From contig MU839152.1 of assembly GCA_030685235.1 (NCBI GenBank), positions 124,001 through 188,000 on the forward strand: a stretch of DNA of 64,000 bases, given 5' to 3'. Both the position numbers and the translations under genes were made by a program. Positions within the stretch are counted from its first letter, which is position 1, and every line of letters begins with the position of its first letter. Under the pieces are notes generated by a model. That model saw only the letters and a program-made list of their open reading frames with translations, did not search any database and was not told where the DNA came from. Of this stretch, positions 33,050-44,310 are shown one piece after another. Origin of the DNA: Copromyces sp. CBS 386.78. Lineage: Eukaryota > Ascomycota > Sordariomycetes > Sordariales > Sordariaceae.

Positions 33050-35518
33050 TGATGAACAGGGGAGATGATGATGGTTGACAGGGTCTTGACTGGGACGTCA
33101 ACGACCGTCTCGGTTTGCTTGGGATGCGACTGACGATACCGGAACAGTCAGGTAATGACATATGAGACTACGTATGAGGGCAGAGAGCCGGCGCATGTGA
33201 AGCAATATCGAGCACGAAGAAGGGTTCAGAAACCCGACTGGCTGGTTTTTTTCCCGATTCGAGAATTCCGTGTTGTATCGAATGATCGACCTTGGCTCTC
33301 CATTGTGTCATTCACTGCGTCCGGATACATCCGATTACGTTCGTTCATCGACCCGGAACGGCGGGTGAGGGAGTGGTGATGTCGGCGGTCAGGTCGTCGG
33401 TCAGGGTGAGCGGGTGAGGAACCTGGGCGGATGAGCCAGGTATGCAGATACCGGGATCAGGCACTGGCCAGAAAATGAGGTTATTCACAAACCACAGGTA
33501 CTGGCGACGGTGTCGGTGTCGGTACCATCCCCCGTTTCCAATTCGCCACACCTTATTGGAGAGAAGCTTTCTCGCTCGGGGAACGATCTGCGCTTGAGTC
33601 GTAGAGGCCCTGACCCTGTTTGATGATGCAGCCCAAGCCGGTTTCTGACAGGAACTGACACGGGTAGCTTGACACTTCTGACAAGCTGAACCGTGCTCGC
33701 CGTGTCATATCTAATTTTATCGTGGGCTTCGGGGACAACAGCTGCTCCCTTCTCGTTTCGGTGACCTCTGCCAGAGAGCCTCGCTCTTCTCGGCTTCATC
33801 CGAAAGCCACAGTCTTTGTTGGACTATTTGTTTAGCGCATCGACGGGATGGTCAAGCGCTAGAAAGCTTGGCATGCCGGACCGCATGCGGAGAGCCCCAT
33901 CGTCAAAGGCTTGTCTTTCGAGGCCGACTTCTGGAGGTGTGAATCCCCTCACTTGCCCCTCTCAACTATCGTTTCGCTGCATCGTCCTTGATGACTCCCA
34001 CCAGCCCGAACTGGCGAACCAGGCAGCCCTGCGGAAATCGGAGCCCATGCTCCGCCTCTCCACCGAGAATGATTTGCTCGAAGCCCACAATGCGTGACCT
34101 TGCAGGAAAGATGAAGTTATTCCCAGCGTCGTTTGTCCACTTTCGCAATCTCGACATGAGGTTCTGGAGCAAGCCTATCCTGTCCCCGGATGGATTCTGA
34201 ATCTAGACCGTGCATCATCGCTTTCCTCATGGCCTTGTTAGCTCCGGCCCCGTTCGAGATGCCGCCCTAGGGAGGAAGGTGAATGGCCGGCGGGTCGAGA
34301 GGCATCTGGCGTTGTTACCCTGGTCTCCCCGGTGAGGTAATTTCGGCGTTTTCTCGTCGAGTTTTGGTACTGTATCGCACAGAAGCCGACGTCTCGGTGA
34401 TGGAAACTGAAGGGGACGGGAAGGAAACAAACTGTGTGTATGCGCAATTGTCAATAATGTTGGGGAACATGACATTGCACGGCCCCCGATGATGTCCAGG
34501 CCCGCACCGCACTCCGGCCCTTCCACTTACACTGTCACGAAACCCCCCCTCGAAGCTCCCCTCTTTGCCGAACCCCTCCGAGAGAAAGTGTTCTGATACC
34601 CCGCCTGGTCCCCCGATTTTATCCTTTGCTGGCCTCGATAGCCAGGGGCCGAAGCCGCAACGCGACGCCTATGTTGGGATACATATATAAAGGGTGCGAT
34701 CCAGATCGTGAAGGGATGCAACACCCTTTTTGATGCCGCTTCCCCCCCTCTCCTTGCTTTGGTCGTGGTGCTAGCTCCGATGAGAGCTCAAGACCCTGCG
34801 TCACTAGACGGCATATACCGGATCTCCCCCACGGACATACATGTCAGATGGATATCATCCTTTTTGATAGGGTATTCGTCGTTCTTTGTTGCAGCTATCG
34901 TGGCAGTTTCTGTGATATGTGTGAGGGTGTGGTTGTGTAAGACCTTACATTCGATACAAGGCAACAAAACACCCAAGCTAACAGATGCTTAGAGGTGGGC
35001 GTGATAGACTGATAGTTGCATAGTTACAGAACTCTGCAAGCAAATGGAATTTGCCGTACCGGGGTTCCTGGACCAGGGTGTACAGGATGGAGGGTGGTAC
35101 CGTAGCTGAGGGAGGCATGCCCTGACAAGCCAACAAGTGCAACACCGGTAGAGTCTCCGATGGCGTTTTGGCGATTTTGACTCGTCGGCGCGGGTTAGGG
35201 TGTGGCTTGTTGCGATTAACCTCGCCAAAAATCAGGGCAACGATGCATGATGCTTGATTCTATGCGGTGAATTGCTCCTTTCGATCGCGCACGCAGGAAG
35301 CAGCTTAGCGCAGGTGCGGGACGTTTCTTCGTGTGAACGGGATGTTGCTTCACTTCGACGCCATCGTCAGTGCAAAGCATCATCTCCAAGCTGGCATCCC
35401 CTTTCCGTTGCTCCAGCTTGCTAGACTTGCCCGGTCTTGAACGTTACCTTGGCTACTCTGGCGCAATCAGCGTCCAGTGCACGATCCAGCGCAAGAGGTG
35501 ACCGACCCGTAAAAGTAG
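33050..35518. other. gene-poor flank before the repeat block
   Basis: Nearly 2.5 kb without a supported gene. Composition is normal and there is no RIP signature. A 94-codon frame at 34708-34992 follows a TATATAAAG sequence at about 34,683 and encodes a hydrophobic segment (SFLIGYSSFFVAAIVAVSVICV). It could be a small membrane protein, but nothing else supports it. Other short frames are treated as chance. Confidence 0.4.
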
Positions 35519-35520
35519 TA

Positions 35521-35693
35521 CAGTAATGATCCCTGCTTTTGCAAATAATTCCGACAGGCTAATTTTTTTGCAAAAGAGGGGGTTTTGCAAAAAGAGGTAC
35601 TGGTGCATAGACCAGAAAAGGGCCCTCTAACCATTGAGCGACGAGCGAAAGTCTAAAATAGTGGGTCACTCAACTCGCGGTAGACGGGTATAA
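35521..35693. mobile_element. left arm of a split Fot1/pogo-like inverted-repeat element
   Basis: Preceded by TA (35519-35520) and starting CAGTAATGATCCCTGC. The other end of the same element is at 42504, where the reverse complement reads CAGTAAAGATCCCTGC followed by TA. The TA target site, CAGTA-type terminus and repeated TTTTGCAAA motifs (near 35537, 35567 and 35584) fit the Tc1-mariner/pogo/Fot1 group. No transposase fits in the roughly 350 bp that remain when the inserted DNA is removed, so this is a non-autonomous miniature element. Confidence 0.6.
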
Positions 35694-36305
35694 GGGCGTG
35701 TTTGGTTCGATCAACAAAACAGAATTTTGTATGGGGAAATTATCCCTGTTAGCCAATATATTGTAAAATGTAAGATAGATCCGGCGTCGGACCTCCTTTA
35801 CCCCCTGTAACCCCCCTTTACCCCCCTGTTAGCTTCCTGCACTAGATTCTTGGCCGTACCCCCCCTATATACGCCCTATATATACTTGTATAAGGTTGTA
35901 TCAGCTTCCTAATCCGGTATAGTAATAATTTATTCTATTAATTTCTATTTTAACGGGTTGGACTATGAAGATAGAGCGTTTTATTAGTTAATAGGGGTAT
36001 TAAAATTATAGCGGGAGCGAAGGGAACCCCTCCTCGAATTACGTTTCTAACTGTTAATACCTAACGAAATATAATACTATAATAGATCCTATTCGATAGT
36101 ATATCTTTACGTTCTTTATAACTATACTTTTAGCCGTCGTTACTATTATTTAAACTATCCGCTTTCGAGGAAGCGACGATACCGTATATAGATCGGTCTA
36201 TACCGATAGGGACGAAAGCGAAGAGGTTATTTATAATACCCTCTACCTAAACCGTAAAATTAAATTATTTAATTTATACTATATATAATATTAACTATTC
36301 GTCTA

Positions 36306-36538
36306 TGTTATGGGGCTAGAGCCCTGGAGTTAGACCTGGTTGATACCAGGTTATCGGCCAGGTTTGTAAAGCTTGCGAAGGCTCTAGTCCGGATGCTCCA
36401 GCCTTGGTACTACAGTATATAAAACCCTTTTCTAGACTGCGCCTTCTGCGCAGTCTTCTCTCTTGCTCTCTTTGTCAAATATAGCTTTTCAACCTTACAC
36501 GACTGCTCGCTGTGCCTTACTCTTGCAGACCCGTTATA
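36306..36538 (+). repeat. 5' LTR
   Basis: Begins TGTTA and ends CGTTATA where the other copy has TGTCA and CGTTACA, so the canonical TG...CA ends were changed by C-to-T transitions. It contains two small hairpins: ACCTGGT/ACCAGGT-type arms near 36332-36349 (one arm altered relative to the other LTR) and ACTGCGC/GCGCAGT around CTTCT near 36437-36455. A TATAAAA sequence lies near 36417. Confidence 0.95.
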
Positions 36539-36618
36539 TTATATTTAACCTTCTTTTAACCTTCGTCGCTGTTATTATTCCTTTGTAAGTACGCTAAAGA
36601 ATATCCCCCTCCGCCGTC

Positions 36619-37569
36619 ATGATATCTTAGTAATAATAGCTCCCACAAGTGCCCTAGGCAAATACTTCGCTAGAGCGACATCGATAATTCGCTTCGTCCA
36701 TCGAATAGCTTATCGCTGAGATCGCCACCCTTAAAGCTTCTCCCTCCCCTCTGCCCGACTCGCCTATTCGAAAGTTAGTTCTCCCCTACCTCGAAAAATT
36801 TTCTGGGGATAAAGCAGACTTTGAGACCTAGGTACTTAGTACGTATACTAAATTCTATATCGACGGTCCCGCTATCGGCGATACAAAAGTACAATTTTAC
36901 TACTTACTCGCTTACCTTTCGCCCACCATTAAGCGCCTTCTCGTTGTATTTTCTAATACCCCCTCCTCTCGTTCGCCGATCGCCCTTATTAATAAGCTTC
37001 GCCTTACCTATAGGGAGGCCAACGCAAGTAAGAAGGCTAGCTAAGAGCTCGCGGCTATATAATAACAATCGAACGAATCCGTTACCGCCTTTTTAGCTCG
37101 ATATAAAGAGGTACTCTATAGAGCACAGGCTAATTCGTAGCCCGACGTAGCGAAAATCAACTCGCTAACCTACGCGTTGAATAAGGAATAGAAATAACGC
37201 TTCGATAACTACATCGACGTCCCAAAGTAATACCCAAATCTACTCACGTATCTACGAAAGCTTAACAGCAATACCTTTCTTCTAGGCTCTACCTCCCCAA
37301 AGCATCCTACAGTTAACGATAACGGAGACGTATCTATAAACGTCTCTACGACAAAAACAAAGGGGAGCAGCAGCAACGGCGGCGTTTCGTCGAAGCTACG
37401 ACAATAATAGAAGGAGGAAGGTAAGTATACGAACTACGGTAGTAATTCTCACTAGTTTAAGAAGTGCAAGAAGGGCATGAAGATAAATAACGTTGGGGTT
37501 CGCAGTCCGGTTGGGGGCGCAGATAGTTACGACGGCGATAGCTATAGAGAGGAGGAATATTCGGACTAA
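36619..37569 (+). pseudogene. gag-like polyprotein relic with CCHC zinc knuckle, RIP-inactivated
   Basis: A single frame of 317 codons runs without a frameshift from an ATG at 36619 to a TAA at 37567, broken only by TAG/TAA codons at positions consistent with former Trp or Gln codons. The N-terminal part has an IE-x-LIAEIATLKA coiled-coil-like segment. The middle contains YLEKFSGDKADFET and FYYLLAYLSPTIKRLL, of the kind seen in fungal Ty3/gypsy-like Gag. Near the C terminus (37426-37467) the spacing C-x2-C-x4-H-x4-C of a retroviral-type knuckle is present, with the first two Cys positions now Tyr by G-to-A change. The product would bind and package element RNA. Confidence 0.8.
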
Positions 37570-38236
37570 GTAATTATTACATCGCTAGATGGCAACTCCC
37601 TAATAAGACTATAGTAGAGGGAGGTCCGCACGTTCATACAAGAAGAACCTTTACGGCTATTTCGAACAGTAGTCTACTGGCCAGACTATCGTCAGCCTTA
37701 ATTCCACCCCTTTTTACGCGTAGCCGGCTTACCGGTATCTACTACGATACGCAACCGTTAGAGGGCAGTAAACGTAACATTTCGTACGCGCAAAGATTAC
37801 TAAGGTCGCCTCTAACGAGAGGAAGGACAACTCCTACTAGCAGGAAGAATAGAGCGATACGAAGTATAGAAGTAATAATTCTAATCTAACTACCCACAAA
37901 GCATAAATTTGTCACTTGGTAGAAGAAGTTCCCGGATAGGCAATTTCTAGATACCCTATAAATTTTAATACCTAGGCCATTAAGTACAACTCTATAAGGG
38001 TAGGTACTATAAGGGGCACTGCCAACTCGGGTAGGGAGTAGGTAATCGCGCGGCGTTTGTTTGAGGACTCAGATAGAGGATCTTGTCTTTTTTGGTGTTA
38101 TTGAATTTCTTCCCCATTCTGTGCGTTAGGTTGGGTACGACTGGCGGACTCATCTTAGTCATTTTTGTGTACTTTAGTTTTCTACGACTTCTGTACGGTG
38201 GGCCTACGTCTCCTTTCGAAGGGAGCAGAGGGGTAA

Positions 38237-38469
38237 TGTCATGGGGCTAGAGCCCTGGGGTTAGACCTGGTTAATACCAGGTCATCGGCCAGGTCTATAA
38301 AGCCTGCGAAGGCTCTAGTCCGGATGCTCCGGCCTTGGCACCACGGTGCACAAAACCCTTTTCCAAACTGCGCCTTCTGCGCAGTCTTCTCTCTTGCTCT
38401 CTTTGTCAAATATAGCTTTTCAACCTTACATGACTGCTCGCTGTGCCTTACTCTTGCAGACCCGTTACA
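38237..38469 (+). repeat. 3' LTR
   Basis: Same length as the 5' LTR. By my hand alignment there are about 18 differences, all transitions, with no indel or transversion. It keeps the intact TG...CA ends and the hairpins ACCTGGT/ACCAGGT (around TAAT) and ACTGCGC/GCGCAGT. Confidence 0.95.
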
Positions 38470-38474
38470 GTCTA

Positions 38475-41400
38475 ATTAATCGCCTAAATATTACAATATA
38501 CTACTATACGTAGTACGAAATAGATATCCTTCGAATAGAAGTTTATAACCTTCCTATATATATATACTTATAATAAGACTTAGCGAGAAGTTTCTTATCG
38601 GTTTAGCTATAATATTAAAACAATTAACCGTAACTTTTACGAAATTCTAGGCACTATAATTCTATTATATTATTACGTTATTAAATTTCCCCCTCTTAAT
38701 ATAGTATATAATTTAGGAAATGCAATATCAGCACCGTATTTTAAGAATTGTTTAAGCGTAGTCAATAGTACTTTAATTTACGTACGAGTATATAAATTAA
38801 AGATTAAAACGTAGCGAAGTCAAAAGGGATATATATATTAGAATATAATAGTCGCTATTAATTTAAACGGTCTTTTTACATATATTCTACAGGAAGTTAA
38901 AAAATCGATATACGATTCTAGAATTATACGGTTAATATTCGATATAAGTAGTTTCGAAATCCTAAATAGTAAATTTTACTTTATTAACGCAGGGTATTAT
39001 ATATAACGCGGCATTCTTATCCTATATATAGCGATTCAATATTATTTTAACGAATAGGGGTAGGGTACTAATCGACCGAGAATACGAAAAGAATTATATA
39101 ATATAAGGTATTCGAAGTATTATATAAAGGTTGAAATCGCAATAAATATATTAAAGAGGAGGTAGAAGGTAGTAAGGTCGAATACGCCCGAATATAATAT
39201 TAAAATTTAAATTAATATTATATTCGTAGTTATAACGTTTTATAATTAGATTTAGCGTAACGACTTAAATAGTTTAAAAATTAATAATAATAATAATAAT
39301 AAATAGGACGAAGGAAATAAAATTAACGATAGTAACGGCCGTATTCGTATTAATAACAATGGGGATAAGGTTATAGTAAATATAAATATTAAGTAAGACG
39401 AAAGGATAATAAAGTTTAGAAATATATTTACTTAAAAGATATAGTAAAGCTATTATCGTTGGCGGCGGGTAGAGAGGGTACGCTAAGTAAAAGGTAAGTA
39501 AATATAATAATAATAATTTTTTATAATATTAGTTACTTTTTATATTTTTATTTAAATTTTATTATAATAGTATTATTTTATTCACTAAACTAAACTAAAT
39601 CGATTAATACCGGTTATATTAAATTTGGAGCTAAATTAAAAGAGCCGTTAATATTGCAAAATCGACCCTTTATATAGGGTTAGGATTTACACTTTGCGGT
39701 CGCGGGTATATATCGCTATATTTACCCTATATTTACAATTTTACTACCTATCTAGGCCTAAATTTATTAGATTTTACTACCCTAATTTTACTACCTATTT
39801 AGGCCCAGATTTACTAGATTTCACTACTTTAGTTTTATTGCCTAATTGAGCCTAGATTATTATAGTTACTGGATTTCTAACTTTATAATATTTTGTAATC
39901 ATGGTTAAACCCCCATATTTCCCAATAATAATAACTTTACGTCGTAATAATATAATTATACTTTATAATATAACTTTTTAATTATAATACGTATAAATAT
40001 AATAATAATAGTAATAGATTCGGATTAACGAAAGCTATTTAATAGTATAAAAAGATTATAATATTTCCCAATAATATGAAATTAAATTAATTTTAAAATA
40101 TAGGTACTAGCGTACCTTCGAAATCCGGCACGCAACCTAGCAATTATTTAACTAATAGATCCTTCGTTTCTAGTATATTAGTAAACGTAGCCGTATATAT
40201 TAGATCCTTCTTTAATTCGTATATTAATTACTACTTTTCATTATTATATATCCTTTTTAAAGGCGATACAATTATAGTAAATAACGTACGCGAGAAGTTA
40301 TTAGTAGTAGGACTAGAGGGAGGAGGCCGTAATAACAATTATAATAATTTAGCGACTGCTAATTAAGTAAATAAGAATTCGAATCCTTAAGAAAGAGCTT
40401 TAAATCCGATATTAATAGAAAATATAAACCAATTTATATTAGCGGTATAAATTATTCTTTTCTTTATTAGCCGGCGAACTTCGACCTCCTCTTTATCGTC
40501 GTCGCTATTTTCTTCGACTTCGTTGCTATTATTAAAAGGTATATTATTAATTTCTAAATATTAATTACGCCGCTTTTTCTTATTACTATTAAAATTATTT
40601 TATAATATTTATCGTTTAATTACTACTAGGGGATTTTTATTCTTTATATACGTTGTAAGGCGATTATAAATATTAATAATATACTTACTAGTCGCCTAAT
40701 TAACGGTAAAGAGTAGTACTATTTCTTTATAATTCTTTAGTAGAATTATTTTTAATTAATTAGCTTTAGGTCAGTTAATTAAGAAGGATGCCTAAATATT
40801 TTTATAAATATTAAAAAAATTAGTCGCCTTATTAAATAATACCCTAGTCTTATATATAAAATTTAATTATAACCGGTAATTAATTTTTAACGTATTTTAA
40901 TAATTACGTATCTATTAGCGGTTCTAACTCTAATTAAGGTATTTAATACGTATAATTATAATCGCCTTATCGAAAACTATTATTAATTTCTTCTTTTTAA
41001 AGCTGTTAAATAGTATTTACTCTTTTTAAATATTCGTTAAATAGTAAACGAACTGCTTCGTTTAGTTAGTAAACTATTTTAAGGATTTAATTTCTTTAAA
41101 CGGTAGGAATTCGTCGTCGGATAAAGCGGGCTTAATATTATTATTACTCCTATTTATAACGGCGGTAATAGAGGTAGCGGTAATAGAAGTAATAATAATA
41201 AAAGTAATAGCGGTAGAAGAAGCGGTAGAGGAGGATAGGCGGTTAATAAGGGTAAATTATAATCGAAGAACGATAACTTTTAATTAAGGAAATAGGGTTG
41301 GGATTACAAAATAATTTACCCCTATTTGCCCGGGTAGCCGGCTTATACGAGTAGGTAATGCCCGGTTAACTTTAGTACTAATTCGCCGCGGAATATTCGA

Positions 41401-42270
41401 AATTAATTTAATTTAGCTAATAAGTAGTATTCGTAAGACTTAAGCCGAAGGGGGGGGAAGGGGGTAGGTAGGCGGCGCCGCTTATATAGCCGTAATATTA
41501 TATTCGTTAATATTTAAATATATAGGTAGAAGGGTTAGAAATTACTTCGTTTTTAAATAGTTAAGCTATTCGTAATAATAATGCCCGCCGTTAACGAATT
41601 CGTCCAAATTAAATATATTATTATTAACGTCATTAATAAGGCTAGCGATTTGTAAGCGAATAGTAGGTATAATAATGGTAAGGGAATAAATAAGAAATAG
41701 AGAAAATAAAGGTATTAATAATAAAGGATTTTAATTATTAGAATTATAAAATTAATATTATATTTATATATACGAAAGAATTCCCAACTAAGTACCCTAC
41801 TCTATTCGACTCGATTAATTAAAAATTTCAATTTATATCGACTCGCTATTATTACTAATAATAATCTAAACTAAAGGGTAAAAGGTACTACTGCTACAAT
41901 TTAATCGAATCGAATTATTATTATAGTATATTATTATTTATATCCCCCTCTTTACCCCCTAAACTTTTACAATTAATAATATCAATTACTACACTTATAT
42001 ATTACATATACTATATATAATTTTATAGAACAGTTTCCTAGTTACTAAGAAAAGGTATCCGCTTTTGAATAGCTTTAAAATCGAGTTCGATATAGTAGTC
42101 ACAATTCTATAGTACGAAAGACGAAGCCTTTTATTAGGGATCTCGATAATGAATTGTATGGCCTCGCTTACGTTACGTGTAGGCGCTACTATATAATAAA
42201 GAGAAAAAAGAAAAAAAGAAAAATAGTACGAAATCCCTGTTAGTTATTGTAGATCTAGCGTTGTACCCTC
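38475..42270. other. RIP-degraded interior of the TAA-flanked transposon
   Basis: Roughly 3.8 kb of AT-rich DNA with CpA/TpG nearly absent. No frame of useful length survives on either strand. It contains a (TAA)n-type microsatellite near 39,281-39,302 and a three-copy 47-bp tandem repeat at 39,739. Presumably the former transposase gene(s) lay here. Confidence 0.6.
39739..39879. repeat. 47-bp tandem repeat, three copies
   Basis: Units begin at 39739, 39786 and 39833 with TTTTACTACCTATYTAGGCC, the third diverged to TTTTATTGCCTAATTGAGCC. The spacing is exactly 47 bp both times. Differences are mainly transitions. Confidence 0.75.
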
Positions 42271-42324
42271 CTCTACCCCTGTTAAAAACAGATTGAAAAT
42301 GTGTTGGTTGAACCAAACACGCCC

Positions 42325-42504
42325 TAAGTGTTCACGCCCACCAAAATTGGACCCCTGCTTTTGCAAATCCGGCCTTAAGCGTTTGCAAATTGCAGTTAGC
42401 AGTCTTTACCACCAGAGGGAATGCGGGCAGCTAGAATCCTGTGCAAAAGGGGAGGTTTTAGCATTACCTCTAGGGGGGGGTAGCAACTGCAGGGATCTTT
42501 ACTG
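42325..42504. mobile_element. right arm of the split Fot1/pogo-like element
   Basis: Starts with the second copy of the TAA duplication and ends at CAGGGATCTTTACTG, followed by TA (42505-42506). It contains CCCTGCTTTTGCAAAT (near 42353) and further TTTGCAAA/TGCAAAAGG motifs, echoing the left arm. The sequence retains CpA and TpG, so it is not RIP-damaged. Confidence 0.6.
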
Positions 42505-42506
42505 TA

Positions 42507-42905
42507 CCGCTGAAACTTGGTCATAAGAGATTTACCAAAGGCGCTAACTAGGAAGATGAGGGAATCCCATTGGGCCGATTCCTCATGTGCAGCTAATCCC
42601 GCCGTGCATACGCTTCTTTCTTACCCAAAACTGCCAGGTTCACTAATTATTATCTCTTAAGACTGGGAAAAAGCGGTAGTAGTGATGTTGAAGAGATCAA
42701 GACGCTACATTTCCCGAGATAATAATAAATTATTGAAAGATGAAACCAATAGTGCAATGGATTAGTAGGGGTATTGTTCTCGAAGGACATATGAACAACC
42801 TCAACCCAGGCCAGTCTTAGTCAGACTCAGCTAGGCCTCCGAAACCCCACTCGCGACCCCACTTACCACTTTCTACGGCAGTAGGTCTGAGCGGGTTTTA
42901 CATTT
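42507..42905. other. undamaged unique-looking island
   Basis: About 400 bp of ordinary composition with normal CpA/TpG between two RIP-damaged blocks. No gene or RNA is recognisable. It is probably the original chromosomal sequence next to the nested insertions. Confidence 0.5.
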
Positions 42906-43079
42906 TTTGACCGTTAACTATAGAGTAATAAAAAAATTGCACGAGGATTTTACTCTAATCGGAATATAACTTCTAAATCTACTCTAATTAAAATAAAATT
43001 AACCGCCCTTATTATATCTAACTACTTAATTAATAAATAATTTTAATTAAAATAAAATATATTAAAGTACTATATTTAA

Positions 43080-43870
43080 TTTATTCGATTTACTTAATAT
43101 AATAGAACCTTCGTTTTATAAAACGCCCTTTCCGCTTCTACCTAATAACTAATTTACATTTATATTTAATTTGCCTAACCTCACATCCGAATTAATTAAT
43201 CTCTAAATTAATCCTATTTACTATTCGCCTATTCTAAATTTCGATATTTTAAATCCGACCCCTACCCCCGTTCTATATATTCTATTAACTATTTTTAAAT
43301 TACCGGAGTATAGTTACGACCTTAATTAATCCTTAACTTATAAGATTAAAAAGTACTAATTTCGCCTTTACCCTAAGAGGGGTATATTAAAGTAATTTAT
43401 TCGTAATTAGGTAAAAGTAATTTAAAATAATAATCGGTTATTTAAAACCTATATTAAGGAATTTATTAATTCTTTACGTAATAAAAACGTATATAAAACT
43501 TTCTTTCGTTAAAGCGTTATTATTTAATTTAAAAATAAAAGTAATTTATACGACGTAGAAATTCTTAGTTGGGAATTTGGTCGGGAATTAACATCTTTCT
43601 TCCAAAAACGTAAATTTAAAAAAACGAAGAATAATAAAAATAAATTTAAAAGTACCGACCCTAAATCTATTAATTCTAATTCCCGACCCGGAGATTCCGA
43701 ATTATAATATCCCGAATTTAAAAATACTGAAATTATAGATTTATAACCTGGTAATTTCAAATTATTCTCGTTATTCGTTAAATTTAATACTTCCTCTATA
43801 GTTAAGGGCGATACGCTATATAATATCGAAGATTTATATAGTATATAGTAGATTTTAAATATTATCCGGC
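43080..43870 (+). pseudogene. decayed coding sequence of unknown transposon protein
   Basis: On the plus strand one frame around 43,528-43,704 stays open for 59 codons and reads like a charged protein (DVEILSWEFGRELTSFF, then a Lys/Asn-rich stretch). The same frame can be followed in both directions with stops that are TAA or TAG only, consistent with RIP of a former gene. I do not recognise the family. A minus-strand open frame over the same bases is judged a shadow. Confidence 0.35.
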
Positions 43871-44310
43871 AAAGTATAATATAGTTTTAATTATGCGCCC
43901 CTTAATTATATTTACTCTTTAAAAATTTAATATTATATTAGTGTACTTAATAATTAAAATATAAAAGTCGAATTCGTTATAATAAACTTATTTCACCTTA
44001 TATTTATATAATTTTTATAATTCTTATAAATATTCGTGCCCTTTGCAATTCGGATTTTTTTTTTAAAATTATAGGCCTTTATTTACGTATAAACGGCGTC
44101 GCGAAGCGTATCCAAAATATATTAATTAAATTCGGCATTTATATTTCGTATAGTAGGACGATTGCAATTATTAAAACGTTTACTATTATTATAATAGTTA
44201 GTTCGGACTTTAAATATTTATTATAATTAAATTAACGTTTTTAGTAAAATTTTAAATGTATTATATCTAATCCTAGTCTTATTATTATTTATAATAACTA
44301 CAATTATTTT

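Larger units (their letters stand above)
36306..38469 (+). mobile_element. 2,164-bp gag-only LTR retrotransposon
   Basis: Two 233-bp direct LTRs (36306-36538 and 38237-38469) bound 1,698 bp of internal DNA. The 5-bp target duplication GTCTA is perfect at 36301-36305 and 38470-38474. A purine-rich tract (about 38216-38236, including GGGAGCAGAGGGG) abuts the right LTR, as expected for second-strand priming. The only coding relic is one gag-like frame with a zinc knuckle. About 650 bp remain after it, too little for protease, reverse transcriptase, RNase H and integrase, so the element must have depended on enzymes from another element. Its base composition is much less skewed than the DNA around it, so it arrived later. 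Confidence 0.9.
35694..42324. mobile_element. PIF/Harbinger-like DNA transposon relic (RIP-damaged) carrying a nested retrotransposon
   Basis: The left end reads GGGCGTGTTTGGTTC at 35694; the reverse complement of the right end, finishing at 42324, reads the same 15 bases, and the match continues imperfectly for about 10 more. The 3-bp direct repeat TAA flanks both ends (35691-35693 and 42325-42327), the TWA-type target duplication of PIF/Harbinger elements. It interrupts a smaller TA-flanked element. Subtracting the LTR retrotransposon inside, the element is about 4.46 kb. Most of it is AT-rich with very few CpA/TpG, so no transposase can be read; superfamily rests on termini and target site. 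Confidence 0.6.

Noticed and set aside
35590..35670. tRNA-like D-arm sequence (GCTCAATGGTTAGAG) on the minus strand in the outer miniature element
   Set aside because: The following hairpin has a six-base loop rather than a seven-base anticodon loop, and no matching acceptor stem or B box was found.
39281..39302. TAATAA-type run considered as a CRISPR-like or regulatory repeat
   Set aside because: It is a simple AT-rich microsatellite in RIP-mutated DNA; CRISPR arrays are not expected in a fungus.
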